A model generated the notes under the pieces. It was not told the DNA's origin, searched no databases, and saw only the letters and a program-made list of their open reading frames with translations. Position numbers and translations under genes: made by a program. DNA of 64,000 bases from Helicobacteraceae bacterium (lineage in GTDB: Bacteria > Campylobacterota > Campylobacteria > Campylobacterales > Helicobacteraceae), in contig CAAFVR010000010.1 in the NCBI GenBank assembly GCA_900766555.1, forward strand, positions 1 through 64,000, given 5' to 3'. Below are positions 28,553-37,045 of this stretch, one piece after another; position 1 is the first letter of the stretch; each line of letters opens with the position of its first letter.

Positions 28553-30365
28553 CTTGCTCCAATGTTTGATTTAGGGCCTTTTGGGCATGTTCTAAAATAT
28601 CTTTATCTTCGCTGACATCAAAAAAGCTAAATTCCCTGCCGCTTTGTTTTTGACCATTTAAAAGATCTCCAGAACTGCGATATTTTAAATCTAGCTCGGC
28701 CACCAAAAAACCATCTAGCGTTTTGCTAAATTCATTTAATCGCTTTGAATTAAGCGCTTCTGTGATCAAAAAGCAATGCCCTAAAATGCCATTTCTACTT
28801 ACGCGTCCACGCAATTGATGCAGCGTTGCAAGCCCTAAATTTTCGGGCCTTGAGATTGCAATTGTGCTAAGGCGCGGAAGCGATATGCCAACTTCAATTA
28901 ATGTGGTAGTTAGCAGAATTTCTCCATCTTTGGCAAAATCTTGCAGGATTTTATCTTTATTTTTATCATTGCCATGCGTTGCAAAAACGCGCGGGAAATG
29001 CGCCTCCCAAAATGCTTTTGCCTCATTTAGGCTTTTGTAATTTGAGTTACTTTGCTCAACTAGCGGATAGACGATTATGCTTTGATAGCCCTTTTGGCAC
29101 TCAGATCTGATGTGAGCTAAAAGCATGCCAAAATCGCCTTTTGAAATGATTTTAGTATCTATATTTTTGGGAAATGGCAGCTCTTTTATGAAGCTAAAAT
29201 CAATTAGATTTTGATTTATCATGCCCAATGTGCGCGGAATTGGCGTGGCTGAAAATTGCAGAAAATGCGCAGATCCGCTGTGATCTTCATAAAGCATTTT
29301 GGACAAAAAGGCGCGCTGTTTTGTGCCAAAACGATGCTGTTCATCAATCATTAATAACCCAAAATCGCTAGCATCAAATTTCCTATGCAGCAATGCCTGA
29401 GTGCCGATTACAAAATCACAATCGCTAAAATCAGCTTTATTTTCGCCGGTTATTAGCGCGATTTTCATGTGACTTAGGCGCATTTTGGCCTCTTCAAATA
29501 TTTGGCGCGCTAGAATTGTAGTTGGCGCCATTAGGAGCGATTTTTTCGGATGCATCATAAAGGCGCTAGCTAGGATTATAATTGTTTTACCGCACCCCAC
29601 ATCGCCCACAATCATGCGTCTGGCGGCCTTTTTTGAGCTTAGATCCGCATGGATTTGAGAAATCACCCTTTTTTGATCATTTGTAAGCTCAAATGGCAGG
29701 AATTTTATAAAAATTTCTGGACTATTTTGTGCGCTTAGCTTGGCTTTGAAATCGCGTTTTTTGGAGCGCAAATTTGATATATGAATGTAAATTTCAATAA
29801 ATTTTTGCGCATAGATATGTTGTTTTGGCAGGCTTTTATGCAGCTTAAAATAATTAAAAAGCTCCAAATCTGGCTCATAAATTTGCATCAGATCTGATAT
29901 GAGACTCTCTTTTATGCCAATATCTGCTAGCGCATTTGGCAAGAGATCAAGGCATAGGCGCAAAATAATTTTATCTTGCATATTTTTGATGCCAAAAATG
30001 GGCCTTATGCCGGTAAAGTTTGAGATTTTTGGATGAGTTATTTCAAAGATATGTTGAGAGAATTTAAAATCGCCATATATTTTTAGTATTTTTTGCGGTG
30101 TAAAATGCGTAAAAACCCAGGGTTTTGGCTTAAAAAGTGTAATTATTAGCGTTATGTCATTTTTTGGAGCATATTTTTTTTCATCCCAGAAAATTGCGCT
30201 TATTTGGGTTACATTTTGGGATTTTCTAATGGCATTTATTTTAATAAATTCTGAGGCTTCTTGGCTTTTTGTGAAATCTGTAATCGGAAAGTGATTTTCA
30301 TATCCCTTTGGAGAGATTTTTAACAGATCTAGCGCGGAATTTAGGCCTAGTTTTTTAAGATGCAT
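28539..30365 (-). CDS. recG: ATP-dependent DNA helicase RecG
   Basis: A branch-migrating helicase that acts on stalled forks and Holliday junctions. The 608-residue protein is shorter than E. coli RecG (about 690) but has all superfamily 2 motifs. Motif I is VGDVGCGKTIIILA, motif II DEQH, motif III FSATPIPRTL and motif VI QLRGRVSRN. The TRG-type C-terminal YRSSGDLLNGQKQSG is also present. The N-terminal wedge region is reduced, as in the epsilonproteobacterial form. Its start abuts the queF stop, and its end overlaps cmoA. Confidence 0.94.
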   Translation of the reverse strand: MHLKKLGLNSALDLLKISPKGYENHFPITDFTKSQEASEFIKINAIRKSQNVTQISAIFWDEKKYAPKNDITLIITLFKPKPWVFTHFTPQKILKIYGDFKFSQHIFEITHPKISNFTGIRPIFGIKNMQDKIILRLCLDLLPNALADIGIKESLISDLMQIYEPDLELFNYFKLHKSLPKQHIYAQKFIEIYIHISNLRSKKRDFKAKLSAQNSPEIFIKFLPFELTNDQKRVISQIHADLSSKKAARRMIVGDVGCGKTIIILASAFMMHPKKSLLMAPTTILARQIFEEAKMRLSHMKIALITGENKADFSDCDFVIGTQALLHRKFDASDFGLLMIDEQHRFGTKQRAFLSKMLYEDHSGSAHFLQFSATPIPRTLGMINQNLIDFSFIKELPFPKNIDTKIISKGDFGMLLAHIRSECQKGYQSIIVYPLVEQSNSNYKSLNEAKAFWEAHFPRVFATHGNDKNKDKILQDFAKDGEILLTTTLIEVGISLPRLSTIAISRPENLGLATLHQLRGRVSRNGILGHCFLITEALNSKRLNEFSKTLDGFLVAELDLKYRSSGDLLNGQKQSGREFSFFDVSEDKDILEHAQKALNQTLEQDAKR

Positions 30366-30835
30366 TAGCGATTTGTAATTTTTTCTAGTTGCAAATCGTG
30401 ATTTTGCAAGCGATAAAAGGCGAGATCTTCATATTTTTTGCCATTTCCAAGATTTACAAATGGGTCAATTGAGAGCCCGCCGCGGGGTAAAAATTTGCCC
30501 CAAACTTCGATATAGCGGGGTTTTAATAGCGCATTTAAATCATCTAGAATGATATTTACGCAGCTTTCGTGAAAATCGCCATGATTTCGAAATGAAAAAA
30601 GATATAACTTTAGTGATTTTGACTCAACTAATTTTAGATCCGGTATGTAGCTTATATAAATTGTGGCGAAATCTGGCTGATTTGTGATCGGGCAAAGCGA
30701 GGTAAATTCTGGGCAATTGAATTTGACAAAATAATCGCGATTATGCCTATTTGGCACGGCCTCAAGCAGTTTTGGGTTGTAGCTAAATTCAAAGTCTACT
30801 TTTTTGCCAAGCTTAAGGCTGTCTTTTGGATTCAT
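30365..30835 (-). CDS. queF: NADPH-dependent 7-cyano-7-deazaguanine reductase
   Basis: QueF reduces preQ0 to preQ1 in queuosine biosynthesis. The 156-residue unimodular protein has the catalytic cysteine in [13 protein letters not shown], the family motif [20 protein letters not shown], and [12 protein letters not shown] near the C-terminus. I start at the ATG at 30835 ([13 protein letters not shown]), which overlaps the ribB stop as ATGA. The longer frame lies in ribB. The earlier pathway gene queC is at 4 kb, so two separate loci serve one pathway. Confidence 0.95.
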   Translation of the reverse strand: MNPKDSLKLGKKVDFEFSYNPKLLEAVPNRHNRDYFVKFNCPEFTSLCPITNQPDFATIYISYIPDLKLVESKSLKLYLFSFRNHGDFHESCVNIILDDLNALLKPRYIEVWGKFLPRGGLSIDPFVNLGNGKKYEDLAFYRLQNHDLQLEKITNR

Positions 30836-31884
30836 ATTTGTCCTTTTAGCTCGCTTAGATTTATTGTTTTGCAAATTTCAAGTCCAAAGCCGCCAAGTGC
30901 GTTGTATACGCGCTTTGAGTTGCTAAGTAATGTGAAATTATGCACGCCTAGACTTTTTAAAATGCCAGATCCGATCCCAATATTTTTTACAATATCACCT
31001 GGTGCGCTTTTGTCGTCCAAAAAGATGATAAAGCCACCTTCTTTGGCAATTTTTTGCAAACTGAGGTAGAAAAAGTCAAATTTTGGCTCATCGCATAGGA
31101 ATTCAAAATTGTTGCGCATGAATTGAAATTTCACAAAAGGCCTTTTTGCCTCGCCAAATTTGAGCGCAAAATGCGATCTTTTTAAATGATCTTGGAATTC
31201 GATTTTTGTGCAAGAATGGCTTAAAAAGCTAATTTGGCTTTGATTTATCAGATCTAGCAAATTGTCATGTTCGATGCGATAGGCCACTAGATCTGAAATG
31301 TACAAAATTTTGATGTCATGTTCTTTTGCAAAATCGCTTATGAATTTATCGCCGCGCCTTGCCATTGAGCCGTCATCTTTCATGATTTCACAAATTACGC
31401 TAACTGGTTTTAGGCCGGCCAAAAGGCAGAGATCTACGCCGGCTTCGGTATGTCCGGTGCGCACGAGAACGCCGCCATCTTTGGCCACAAGTGGGAAAAT
31501 ATGGCCAGGGCGGACAAAGTCGCTTGGGCTTGGATTATCTTTGCACATGAGCTCAATTGTCATGGCGCGCTCAAAGGCGGAAATGCCAGTTTTGGCCTCT
31601 TTGGCGTCAATTGAGATTGTAAAAGCTGTGTGATGATTTGAATCATTATCTTGCACCATCGGAGGGAGGTCGAGCGTTTTTGCCAGATCCGAAGTGATGG
31701 CTGTGCAGATGAGCCCGCGCGCGAATTTGGCCATGAAATTTATTTTATCGGGAGTGGCAAAAATGCCAGCTAGCACTAAATCGCCCTCATTTTCGCGATC
31801 TTCATCATCCATGACAATTAGCATTTGCCCGCTTTTATAGGCATTTATGGCATCTTTGATGCGCATCAATGTATTTTGATTCAT
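30832..31884 (-). CDS. ribB: 3,4-dihydroxy-2-butanone 4-phosphate synthase with degenerate GTP cyclohydrolase II domain
   Basis: Makes the four-carbon precursor of riboflavin from ribulose 5-phosphate. Residues 1-205 form the RibB domain: [19 protein letters not shown] [32 protein letters not shown] and [11 protein letters not shown]. Residues 206-350 look like a GTP cyclohydrolase II domain ([20 protein letters not shown] is similar to the RibA C-terminus) but lack the zinc cysteine trio. A RibA activity is therefore unlikely. This is the RibBA-like arrangement known in Campylobacter. It heads a unit with queF, recG and cmoA. A TATAAT lies upstream at 31908-31913. Confidence 0.92.
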   Translation of the reverse strand: MNQNTLMRIKDAINAYKSGQMLIVMDDEDRENEGDLVLAGIFATPDKINFMAKFARGLICTAITSDLAKTLDLPPMVQDNDSNHHTAFTISIDAKEAKTGISAFERAMTIELMCKDNPSPSDFVRPGHIFPLVAKDGGVLVRTGHTEAGVDLCLLAGLKPVSVICEIMKDDGSMARRGDKFISDFAKEHDIKILYISDLVAYRIEHDNLLDLINQSQISFLSHSCTKIEFQDHLKRSHFALKFGEAKRPFVKFQFMRNNFEFLCDEPKFDFFYLSLQKIAKEGGFIIFLDDKSAPGDIVKNIGIGSGILKSLGVHNFTLLSNSKRVYNALGGFGLEICKTINLSELKGQI

Positions 31885-31907
31885 AATAAACTTTAAATAT
31901 TTGTGAA

Positions 31908-31913
31908 ATTATA
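31908..31913 (-). promoter_or_regulatory. candidate -10 box (TATAAT) for ribB
   Basis: On the minus strand TATAAT sits 24 bases before the ribB ATG in an AT-rich gap after the tRNA-fMet gene. The leader would be about 17 bases, too short for an FMN riboswitch, and no such element is visible. Confidence 0.45.
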
Positions 31914-31966
31914 AAGAAATTAAAGAAAATGTGAAATTGCGATATTTTGAAAAACGAAGTGAGATT

Positions 31967-32043
<77 letters not shown>

Positions 32044-32057
32044 CTTTAGCTTTAGCG

Positions 32058-32132
32058 TGGCTGGGGTAGAAGGATTCGAACCTCCGAATGCCTGGACCAA
32101 AACCAGGTGCCTTACCACTTGGCGATACCCCA
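32058..32132 (-). tRNA. tRNA-Gln (TTG)
   Basis: A 75-base minus-strand tRNA from TGGGGTATCGCCAAG to CTACCCCAGCCA. The anticodon loop TTTTGGT gives TTG, and CCA is encoded. Together with gatB at 10.6 kb it fits indirect Gln-tRNA formation by transamidation. It forms a tandem pair with tRNA-fMet. Confidence 0.96.
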
Positions 32133-32186
32133 ACTTGAACCCGCGATTTTAGTAAAAAGCGCTGGACTTGTCAAGACAAAGGCATT

Positions 32187-33344
32187 TTAGCCTAGGAATT
32201 TTAAGATTTCATCAACTTTATTAGTTTTCTCCCAACTTACGTCGTCGCGACCAAAATGCCCATAGCTGGCAGTTTTTTGATAGATCGGATTTAGCAGATC
32301 TAGCGTTTCTATAATGCCCTTTGGCGTCAAATTAAAGATTGCTTCAACGCATTGTGTGAGCCTTGAATCATCGTATTTGCCGGTGCCAAAGGTATTTACA
32401 AAAATGCTAACTGGTTTTACTACACCAATTGCATATGCGATTTGCACAAGCGCTTTTTGAGCTACTTTTGCGGCCACTAAATTTTTTGCGATATAGCGCG
32501 CAATATATGCTCCAGATCTATCAACTTTGCTAGGATCTTTGCCACTAAATGCGCCGCCGCCATGTGGGCAGGCTCCGCCGTATGTATCTACTATTATTTT
32601 GCGTCCAGTTAGGCCTGTATCGCCCATCGGACCGCCAATTATGAATTGTCCGGTCGGATTTATGTGATAGATTATGTCATTTGTTAGCAGCTCTTTTGGG
32701 GTCACTTTTTTTATGACTTCTTCGATGACTGCTTCTTTAATTTTGGCTTGGGATATATCTGGGGCATGTTGGGTTGAGACTACAATTGTGTGAATTGCTT
32801 TTGGCGCATTGTTTTCATAGGCCAATGTGACTTGGGATTTGCCATCTGGGCGGAGGAAATCTAAGCGGCCACTTTTGCGCGCATTAGCTAGTTCTTTTGT
32901 GATTTTGTGGGATAAATCAAGCGCTAAGGGCATTAAAGATGGCGTTTCATCGCATGCATATCCAAACATTAGGCCCTGATCGCCAGCGCCGATTTCGCCA
33001 CTTTCTAGATCCACGCCTTGGGAAATATCTGGGCTTTGCTCGCCAATGCAATTTAATACACCAACGCTTTTATAATCCATACCAAAATCCGCATTATTGT
33101 AGCCGATATCTTTAATAACACCTCTGGCTATATCTTGGATTGGTACATATGTTGTGGTTTTTAGCTCGCCAGATACGACGCAAAAGCCATTGCCAAGCAT
33201 CACTTCGCAGGCCACTCGCGCCTTTTTGTCGCGCGCTATTATGTAGTCAAGTACGGCATCGCTTACTTGATCAGCCATTTTGTCTGGATGGCCTTCTGTC
33301 ACAGACTCTGAGGTAAAGAGGAAATCACCTTTAAAATTATTCAT
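32187..33344 (-). CDS. metK: S-adenosylmethionine synthase
   Basis: Makes SAM from methionine and ATP. The 385-residue protein shows [17 protein letters not shown] near the N-terminus, then [12 protein letters not shown]. The P-loop-like [18 protein letters not shown] follows, and the ending [11 protein letters not shown]. All three repeated domains are present. AAGGAG lies seven bases before the ATG and TATAAT at 33366-33371, so it has its own promoter. SAM feeds PrmA, CmoA, MqnC and others in the window. Confidence 0.97.
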   Translation of the reverse strand: MNNFKGDFLFTSESVTEGHPDKMADQVSDAVLDYIIARDKKARVACEVMLGNGFCVVSGELKTTTYVPIQDIARGVIKDIGYNNADFGMDYKSVGVLNCIGEQSPDISQGVDLESGEIGAGDQGLMFGYACDETPSLMPLALDLSHKITKELANARKSGRLDFLRPDGKSQVTLAYENNAPKAIHTIVVSTQHAPDISQAKIKEAVIEEVIKKVTPKELLTNDIIYHINPTGQFIIGGPMGDTGLTGRKIIVDTYGGACPHGGGAFSGKDPSKVDRSGAYIARYIAKNLVAAKVAQKALVQIAYAIGVVKPVSIFVNTFGTGKYDDSRLTQCVEAIFNLTPKGIIETLDLLNPIYQKTASYGHFGRDDVSWEKTNKVDEILKFLG

Positions 33345-33365
33345 AATATTCTCCTTGAAGCTTGG

Positions 33366-33371
33366 ATTATA
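33366..33371 (-). promoter_or_regulatory. candidate -10 box (TATAAT) for metK
   Basis: The minus strand reads CATATAATCC 22 bases upstream of the metK ATG, followed by AAGGAG. No SAM riboswitch fits in the short leader. It is consensus-based. Confidence 0.5.
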
Positions 33372-33411
33372 TGAAAATAATTACCATTACATATTAAAAC
33401 TGGCCAAGCTC

Positions 33412-33453
33412 CCCAAAGTTTTGTTCAAAAAGTTTTACTCAAAAAGTTTTGTT
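33412..33453. repeat. three tandem copies of a 14-base AAAGTTTT-centred unit
   Basis: Consecutive 14-base units start at 33412 (CCCAAAGTTTTGTT), 33426 (CAAAAAGTTTTACT) and 33440 (CAAAAAGTTTTGTT). A related GAAGAAAAGTTTT follows. The array spans the 3' end of the YhbP-like gene. The period is not a multiple of three, so copy changes would alter that protein's C-terminus. Confidence 0.75.
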
Positions 33454-33849
33454 GAAGAAAAGTTTTTTTCTAAGGGCATTATTTGTATATTTCAGAGAAA
33501 TGATATTAAGCGCATAGATTTGGCCGCTAACAACTCGTGCGAACGGGTATTTTTGATAATAGGCCTCTTTTATATTTTTGGCGGGGGGAGCTAGATCCGC
33601 TCTGATTTGAGCGCCCTGTATTTTTAGCACATTAGTTTCATTATTATGTATCGAGACAGAGCAGTTTTTTTGCTCTTTTAAAAGCTTTGAATGCAGCGAT
33701 TTTGAATTGGATTTAAAGATCAAAAAATGGCAATCATTAATTTTTGCATAAGCATAAAAAACGCTTGCGCAATGCGTGGATTTGCCATTTTGGAGAGCTA
33801 AGGTTAGAATATGATTTTGCTCCAAAAATAGGATTATTTCTTGATACAT
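33439..33849 (-). CDS. YhbP/UPF0306-like flavin-fold protein
   Basis: A 136-residue protein of the pyridoxamine-phosphate-oxidase-like split barrel type. It resembles the E. coli YhbP (UPF0306) family along its length. The segments that agree are HILTLALQNGKSTHCASVFY, IQGAQIRADL, AYYQKYPFARVV and LKYTNNALRKKLFF. The biochemical role of the family is not established. Flavin or heme binding is possible. I start at ATG 33849. A TTG three codons upstream is an alternative. Its last codons lie in a 14-base tandem repeat. It is divergent from rmuC, with a nine-base overlap of the start regions. Confidence 0.72.
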   Translation of the reverse strand: MYQEIILFLEQNHILTLALQNGKSTHCASVFYAYAKINDCHFLIFKSNSKSLHSKLLKEQKNCSVSIHNNETNVLKIQGAQIRADLAPPAKNIKEAYYQKYPFARVVSGQIYALNIISLKYTNNALRKKLFFNKTF

Positions 33850-35133
33850 TTGACTCAAATATTAATTGGCATGTTGATTATTTCTTGGCTTTTAATAATT
33901 TTTCTAGGATTTTTTAGCATATTTTGGCGCAAAAAAGCGCTTGAGCTCAATTTAAAGCTAACAAATGGAGAAATTTCTTATGAATTAAAGCTTCGTGAAT
34001 TAGAGTTACAAAAGCAATTTCTAGATGACAAAATAATTGAGCTAAAAAGTGATTTAGATGTCAAAAATAGCGAATTATTGGAGCTAAAAAATAGCTTTAA
34101 GTTACAACTTGAAACATCTTTAAAAGAAAATATGAGCTCTCTTGAAAGCTCGCTAAAAAGCCATTATGAAGCGCAAAATAAAATATTATTTTTGCAAAAT
34201 AAAGAGGTCATAAGTAAGGATTCTAAAAAGATTTTAGATGAAATTTTTAACCCAATTGAGCAGAAAATAAAGGGTTATACAAAAAGTTTAGATGAAAATA
34301 GTGGGAGCTTGGAAACACAGCTAAAGCGCATGTTTGAGTATTCTCAAAGTATCGGGCAAAAGGCAGATAATTTAGCTCTAATTTTAAAGGGGGATAAAAA
34401 AATTAGGGGTAATTTTGGCGAGCTAAAATTGCGTCAAATATTAGAATCAAGCGGACTTCAACAGGGTTCTCAATATATTATGCAAGAGAGCTTTGTGTTA
34501 CAAAATGAATCAGGAAATGATGCAAAATTTATCCCAGATGCGATTGTTTATATAAATGATGGAAGAGGCGTTGTAATTGATTCTAAATTTTCTATGCCAG
34601 ATCTAGAGTTTGGTGAGCATCAAAGCTCAAGCTCGCTGATTTCGGAGCAAATTGCGAAAAATCTAAAATCTCGCATCGATGAACTGGCCAAAAAGCCATA
34701 TGCAGATATAAGGATGGAGAATTTTAAGGCCTTTGGTTATGTGTTACTTTTTGTACCATATCAAAATGTGCTTGATTTGGCCCTGCATTATGATAGTTCA
34801 CTTTTTAGCTATGCTGAGAGTCGCCAAGTATATTTGACATCGCCACAGACGCTATTAATTGCGCTAAAAGTCATAAATATGAGCTGGATTAATGAAAATC
34901 GCAATAAAAATGTAGCCAAGATGCTAGATCTGATGGATGGTTTCAAAAAGGAACTTGTGCGCATTATAAATGGCTTTGATGGGCTAAAACGTGATATCGA
35001 AGGTGTTAGTAAACGTTACTTAGAGTTACATTATAATTTACACGAAAAGCGCGGCAATCTCTTAAGGCGTCTAGATCAGCTTGATTCAAATAAAATTATC
35101 GAAGACAAAAATATACTCGAGCTAGAAAACTAA
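33841..35133 (+). CDS. rmuC: DNA recombination protein RmuC
   Basis: RmuC limits inversions between short inverted repeats. It is predicted to be a membrane-anchored nuclease-fold protein. The 430-residue product has an N-terminal transmembrane helix (LIISWLLIIFLGFFSIFW) and a coiled coil (about residues 40-130). The restriction-endonuclease-like core follows, with GNFGELKLRQILESSGL, FIPDAIVYINDGRGVVIDSK and the catalytic Asp/Lys pattern. The TTG start at 33841 is supported by AGGA seven bases upstream. The first ATG (33871) has no ribosome site and would remove part of the anchor. It stands alone on the plus strand. Confidence 0.9.
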   Translation: MIHLTQILIGMLIISWLLIIFLGFFSIFWRKKALELNLKLTNGEISYELKLRELELQKQFLDDKIIELKSDLDVKNSELLELKNSFKLQLETSLKENMSSLESSLKSHYEAQNKILFLQNKEVISKDSKKILDEIFNPIEQKIKGYTKSLDENSGSLETQLKRMFEYSQSIGQKADNLALILKGDKKIRGNFGELKLRQILESSGLQQGSQYIMQESFVLQNESGNDAKFIPDAIVYINDGRGVVIDSKFSMPDLEFGEHQSSSSLISEQIAKNLKSRIDELAKKPYADIRMENFKAFGYVLLFVPYQNVLDLALHYDSSLFSYAESRQVYLTSPQTLLIALKVINMSWINENRNKNVAKMLDLMDGFKKELVRIINGFDGLKRDIEGVSKRYLELHYNLHEKRGNLLRRLDQLDSNKIIEDKNILELEN

Positions 35134-35375
35134 GATATCACAGCAATGTGACATAGCGGAGATCAGATCCGATGTGGGGCTCTAATTCTCTTTGGTGCAA
35201 TATTTTTAGCAGAAATGCGGAGAGTTAGAGGCTAGATCCGATCTGATATTTTTAACCCAGCTCCCCGTCTTCGCATTATAAGCACGCCGCACGGGCCCGG
35301 GGGAAATTAGAGGGTGCGGATGCGGAAATGAGATGGGCAGATGAGATTTTAGGAGGATGTGGCGAGAGGCGGGAT
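35134..35375. other. intergenic region, GC-richer and strand-asymmetric, with a candidate minus-strand promoter
   Basis: This is the longest gap after position 858. It holds an imperfect hairpin (ATATCACA-GCAA-TGTGACAT, 35134-35153) without a T run. There are several RGATCY sites, a GGGCCCGGGGG block, and a purine-rich plus strand from about 35290 to 35375. TGCTTATAAT on the minus strand puts a -10 at 35275-35280 and would start a transcript near 35268. No protein or known RNA family is recognisable. Confidence 0.4.
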
Positions 35376-35693
35376 TTAGGCCAATATATCTAGCATATGG
35401 GTGTTATTTTGCGCGGTATCATCGCCATCGTTTTTTTCGGCCAATTCTAATTCTTGGGCTAGATTTTGCTCCTCTTGCTCCTCTTGTTCTTCTTGGGGCC
35501 TTTCTTGCGGCGTGGCATTTGAGCCATCTTTTTGGGTTTTTTCTATTTCCTCTGGAGATTTTAGTTCTTTTGGGAAATGTTTCTCATTGAAATTATTAAT
35601 GTTTAAATCCGTAACATTTGGCGGCACTTGAGGTATTAGATTTTGCGCATTTTGATTGATATAAGTTATGTTTCCAATTGGGGAGATTGACAT
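35376..35693 (-). CDS. small hypothetical protein with Glu/Gln-rich tract
   Basis: A 105-residue acidic protein I do not recognise. It starts MSISPIGNITYINQNAQN, has no signal peptide or membrane segment, and contains a low-complexity tract (QERPQEEQEEQEEQN, about residues 66-80). It ends in HMLDILA. A strong AAGGAG lies five bases before the ATG, inside the NFACT gene, which it overlaps by 28 bases. That supports real translation as the last gene of the folD-pflA-nadK-recN-NFACT unit. The N-terminal SPIGN...INQN pattern may mark a lineage-specific family. A flagellar link is only a guess from pflA upstream. Confidence 0.68.
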   Translation of the reverse strand: MSISPIGNITYINQNAQNLIPQVPPNVTDLNINNFNEKHFPKELKSPEEIEKTQKDGSNATPQERPQEEQEEQEEQNLAQELELAEKNDGDDTAQNNTHMLDILA

Positions 35694-37045
35694 GCTGGCT
35701 CCTTTACAAAATGCAAGGTTTTTTGCTTGCTGTATATCACATTTGCATCAGCTCTTAATTTTACAAATTTCCTTAATGTATAATCGACCCACACTTTGTG
35801 AAATGTAGTAAAAGAGGCCAATATTTCGGCACATTTTGTGATAACTTCAATGCTTGGAGTCGTTTTGCCGCAATGAATTATCCCGTGGCTCGCTGGGATA
35901 TCGCGGGCATGCAGCCATATATCATTACCTTTTGCTAGGCTTACTAGATCTTTATTTTCCTTCCAATTTCGGCCAACTGAGAATTTATAATTTTCTATAA
36001 AAAATGTTACAAATTTACCCAAATCTTGCTTTTTTAGATTCTGTACTTTAAAAATATTTAAATCACTTAGTGATTTTGTAGCCTGCACAAATGCTATTTG
36101 ATGTGTCAAAAAAGCTAATTTTTCTTCTATATTTTGCAGCTGAATATTTATGCCAGCGGCCTTTTGCTCAAGCTTTTTTGCGCGATTATAATGCCAATTT
36201 ATAGCCTCATTTATATTTATAAAACTCTGAGTCATCGCTCCAAAAATTTGCTCTATTTTATATGGCTTAAAATGCTCTCTATTTAGCTCTAAATTTTGTG
36301 CGATTTCGCGCAGCACTTTGGCATTTTCAATCAAATCTTGCGCACTTGTTAGGCCATTTTTTAGCGCCTTTAGATTTTCACTTTTTTTATTTAGATAATT
36401 TATTGCGCTCTCTTTTTTTTGCTTTAAACTGTTTTGTAGGCTTATTTCATAGGCTTGCTTTAGATCTGATATGAGATTTGATGTGATTTTTTGCTCATCA
36501 AAAAGTTCTGTATTTTGCAAATCTTGCGCACTTTTTGGCGGTATTTTTGGCTGATCTAGCGGGATTAATAAGCTATTTTTAAGTACTTCGCGATAACTTT
36601 GTGAGCTATTTAAAAAGCGTAACGCTTCAATTACTCTATTTTCTGAATCTAGTAAAATTGCATTTGTATGCTTATTTGTTAGCTCAAAATGTAAAGAAAA
36701 AAGTTGCTTTTTGTAACTATTTTGTTGCTCTAATGTTAATATTATTATTTTATTTAAACCATCTGTTCTGCATTCTTTTATTTTGGAGGCACGCAATTTC
36801 TCCAAAGCTATATCAAATGGCGCTTTATACGAACCTGAGAGTTGTATATCATCAGATATAAAAATGCTATTTTGATATCGCGTTAAATTGATATAAAATA
36901 CTTGATGTAACAAAATGTTACTATTATTACTTCTACTTCCGCTAACTTTTAATAGAAATAAATTGTCACCAACGCGCTTTAAAAGTTCTAGCTTTGTAAA
37001 ATTATTTAATAGCTTTGCGACATTATAAACTAGCGCAAAATTCAT
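35666..37045 (-). CDS. NFACT-family protein (RqcH-like)
   Basis: A 459-residue protein of the NFACT (fibronectin-binding/RQC2) family, which binds tRNA and obstructed large ribosomal subunits in quality control. The N-terminal NFACT-N domain is divergent. A coiled coil follows at about residues 215-320. The C-terminal NFACT-R domain has the conserved GRNWKENKDLVSLAKGNDIW and LHARDIPASHGII. RqcH-type alanine tailing is not certain for this shortened form. Older annotations call the family fibronectin-binding. The ATG overlaps the recN stop (ATGA). Confidence 0.85.
   Translation of the reverse strand: MNFALVYNVAKLLNNFTKLELLKRVGDNLFLLKVSGSRSNNSNILLHQVFYINLTRYQNSIFISDDIQLSGSYKAPFDIALEKLRASKIKECRTDGLNKIIILTLEQQNSYKKQLFSLHFELTNKHTNAILLDSENRVIEALRFLNSSQSYREVLKNSLLIPLDQPKIPPKSAQDLQNTELFDEQKITSNLISDLKQAYEISLQNSLKQKKESAINYLNKKSENLKALKNGLTSAQDLIENAKVLREIAQNLELNREHFKPYKIEQIFGAMTQSFININEAINWHYNRAKKLEQKAAGINIQLQNIEEKLAFLTHQIAFVQATKSLSDLNIFKVQNLKKQDLGKFVTFFIENYKFSVGRNWKENKDLVSLAKGNDIWLHARDIPASHGIIHCGKTTPSIEVITKCAEILASFTTFHKVWVDYTLRKFVKLRADANVIYSKQKTLHFVKEPACQSPQLET

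Noticed and set aside
35134..35153. Hairpin after rmuC as a terminator
   Set aside because: The stem has a mismatch and no T run follows it.
35357..35590. A plus-strand frame with GGAGG before its ATG
   Set aside because: It overlaps antisense the small acidic gene, which has a better ribosome site and operon context.
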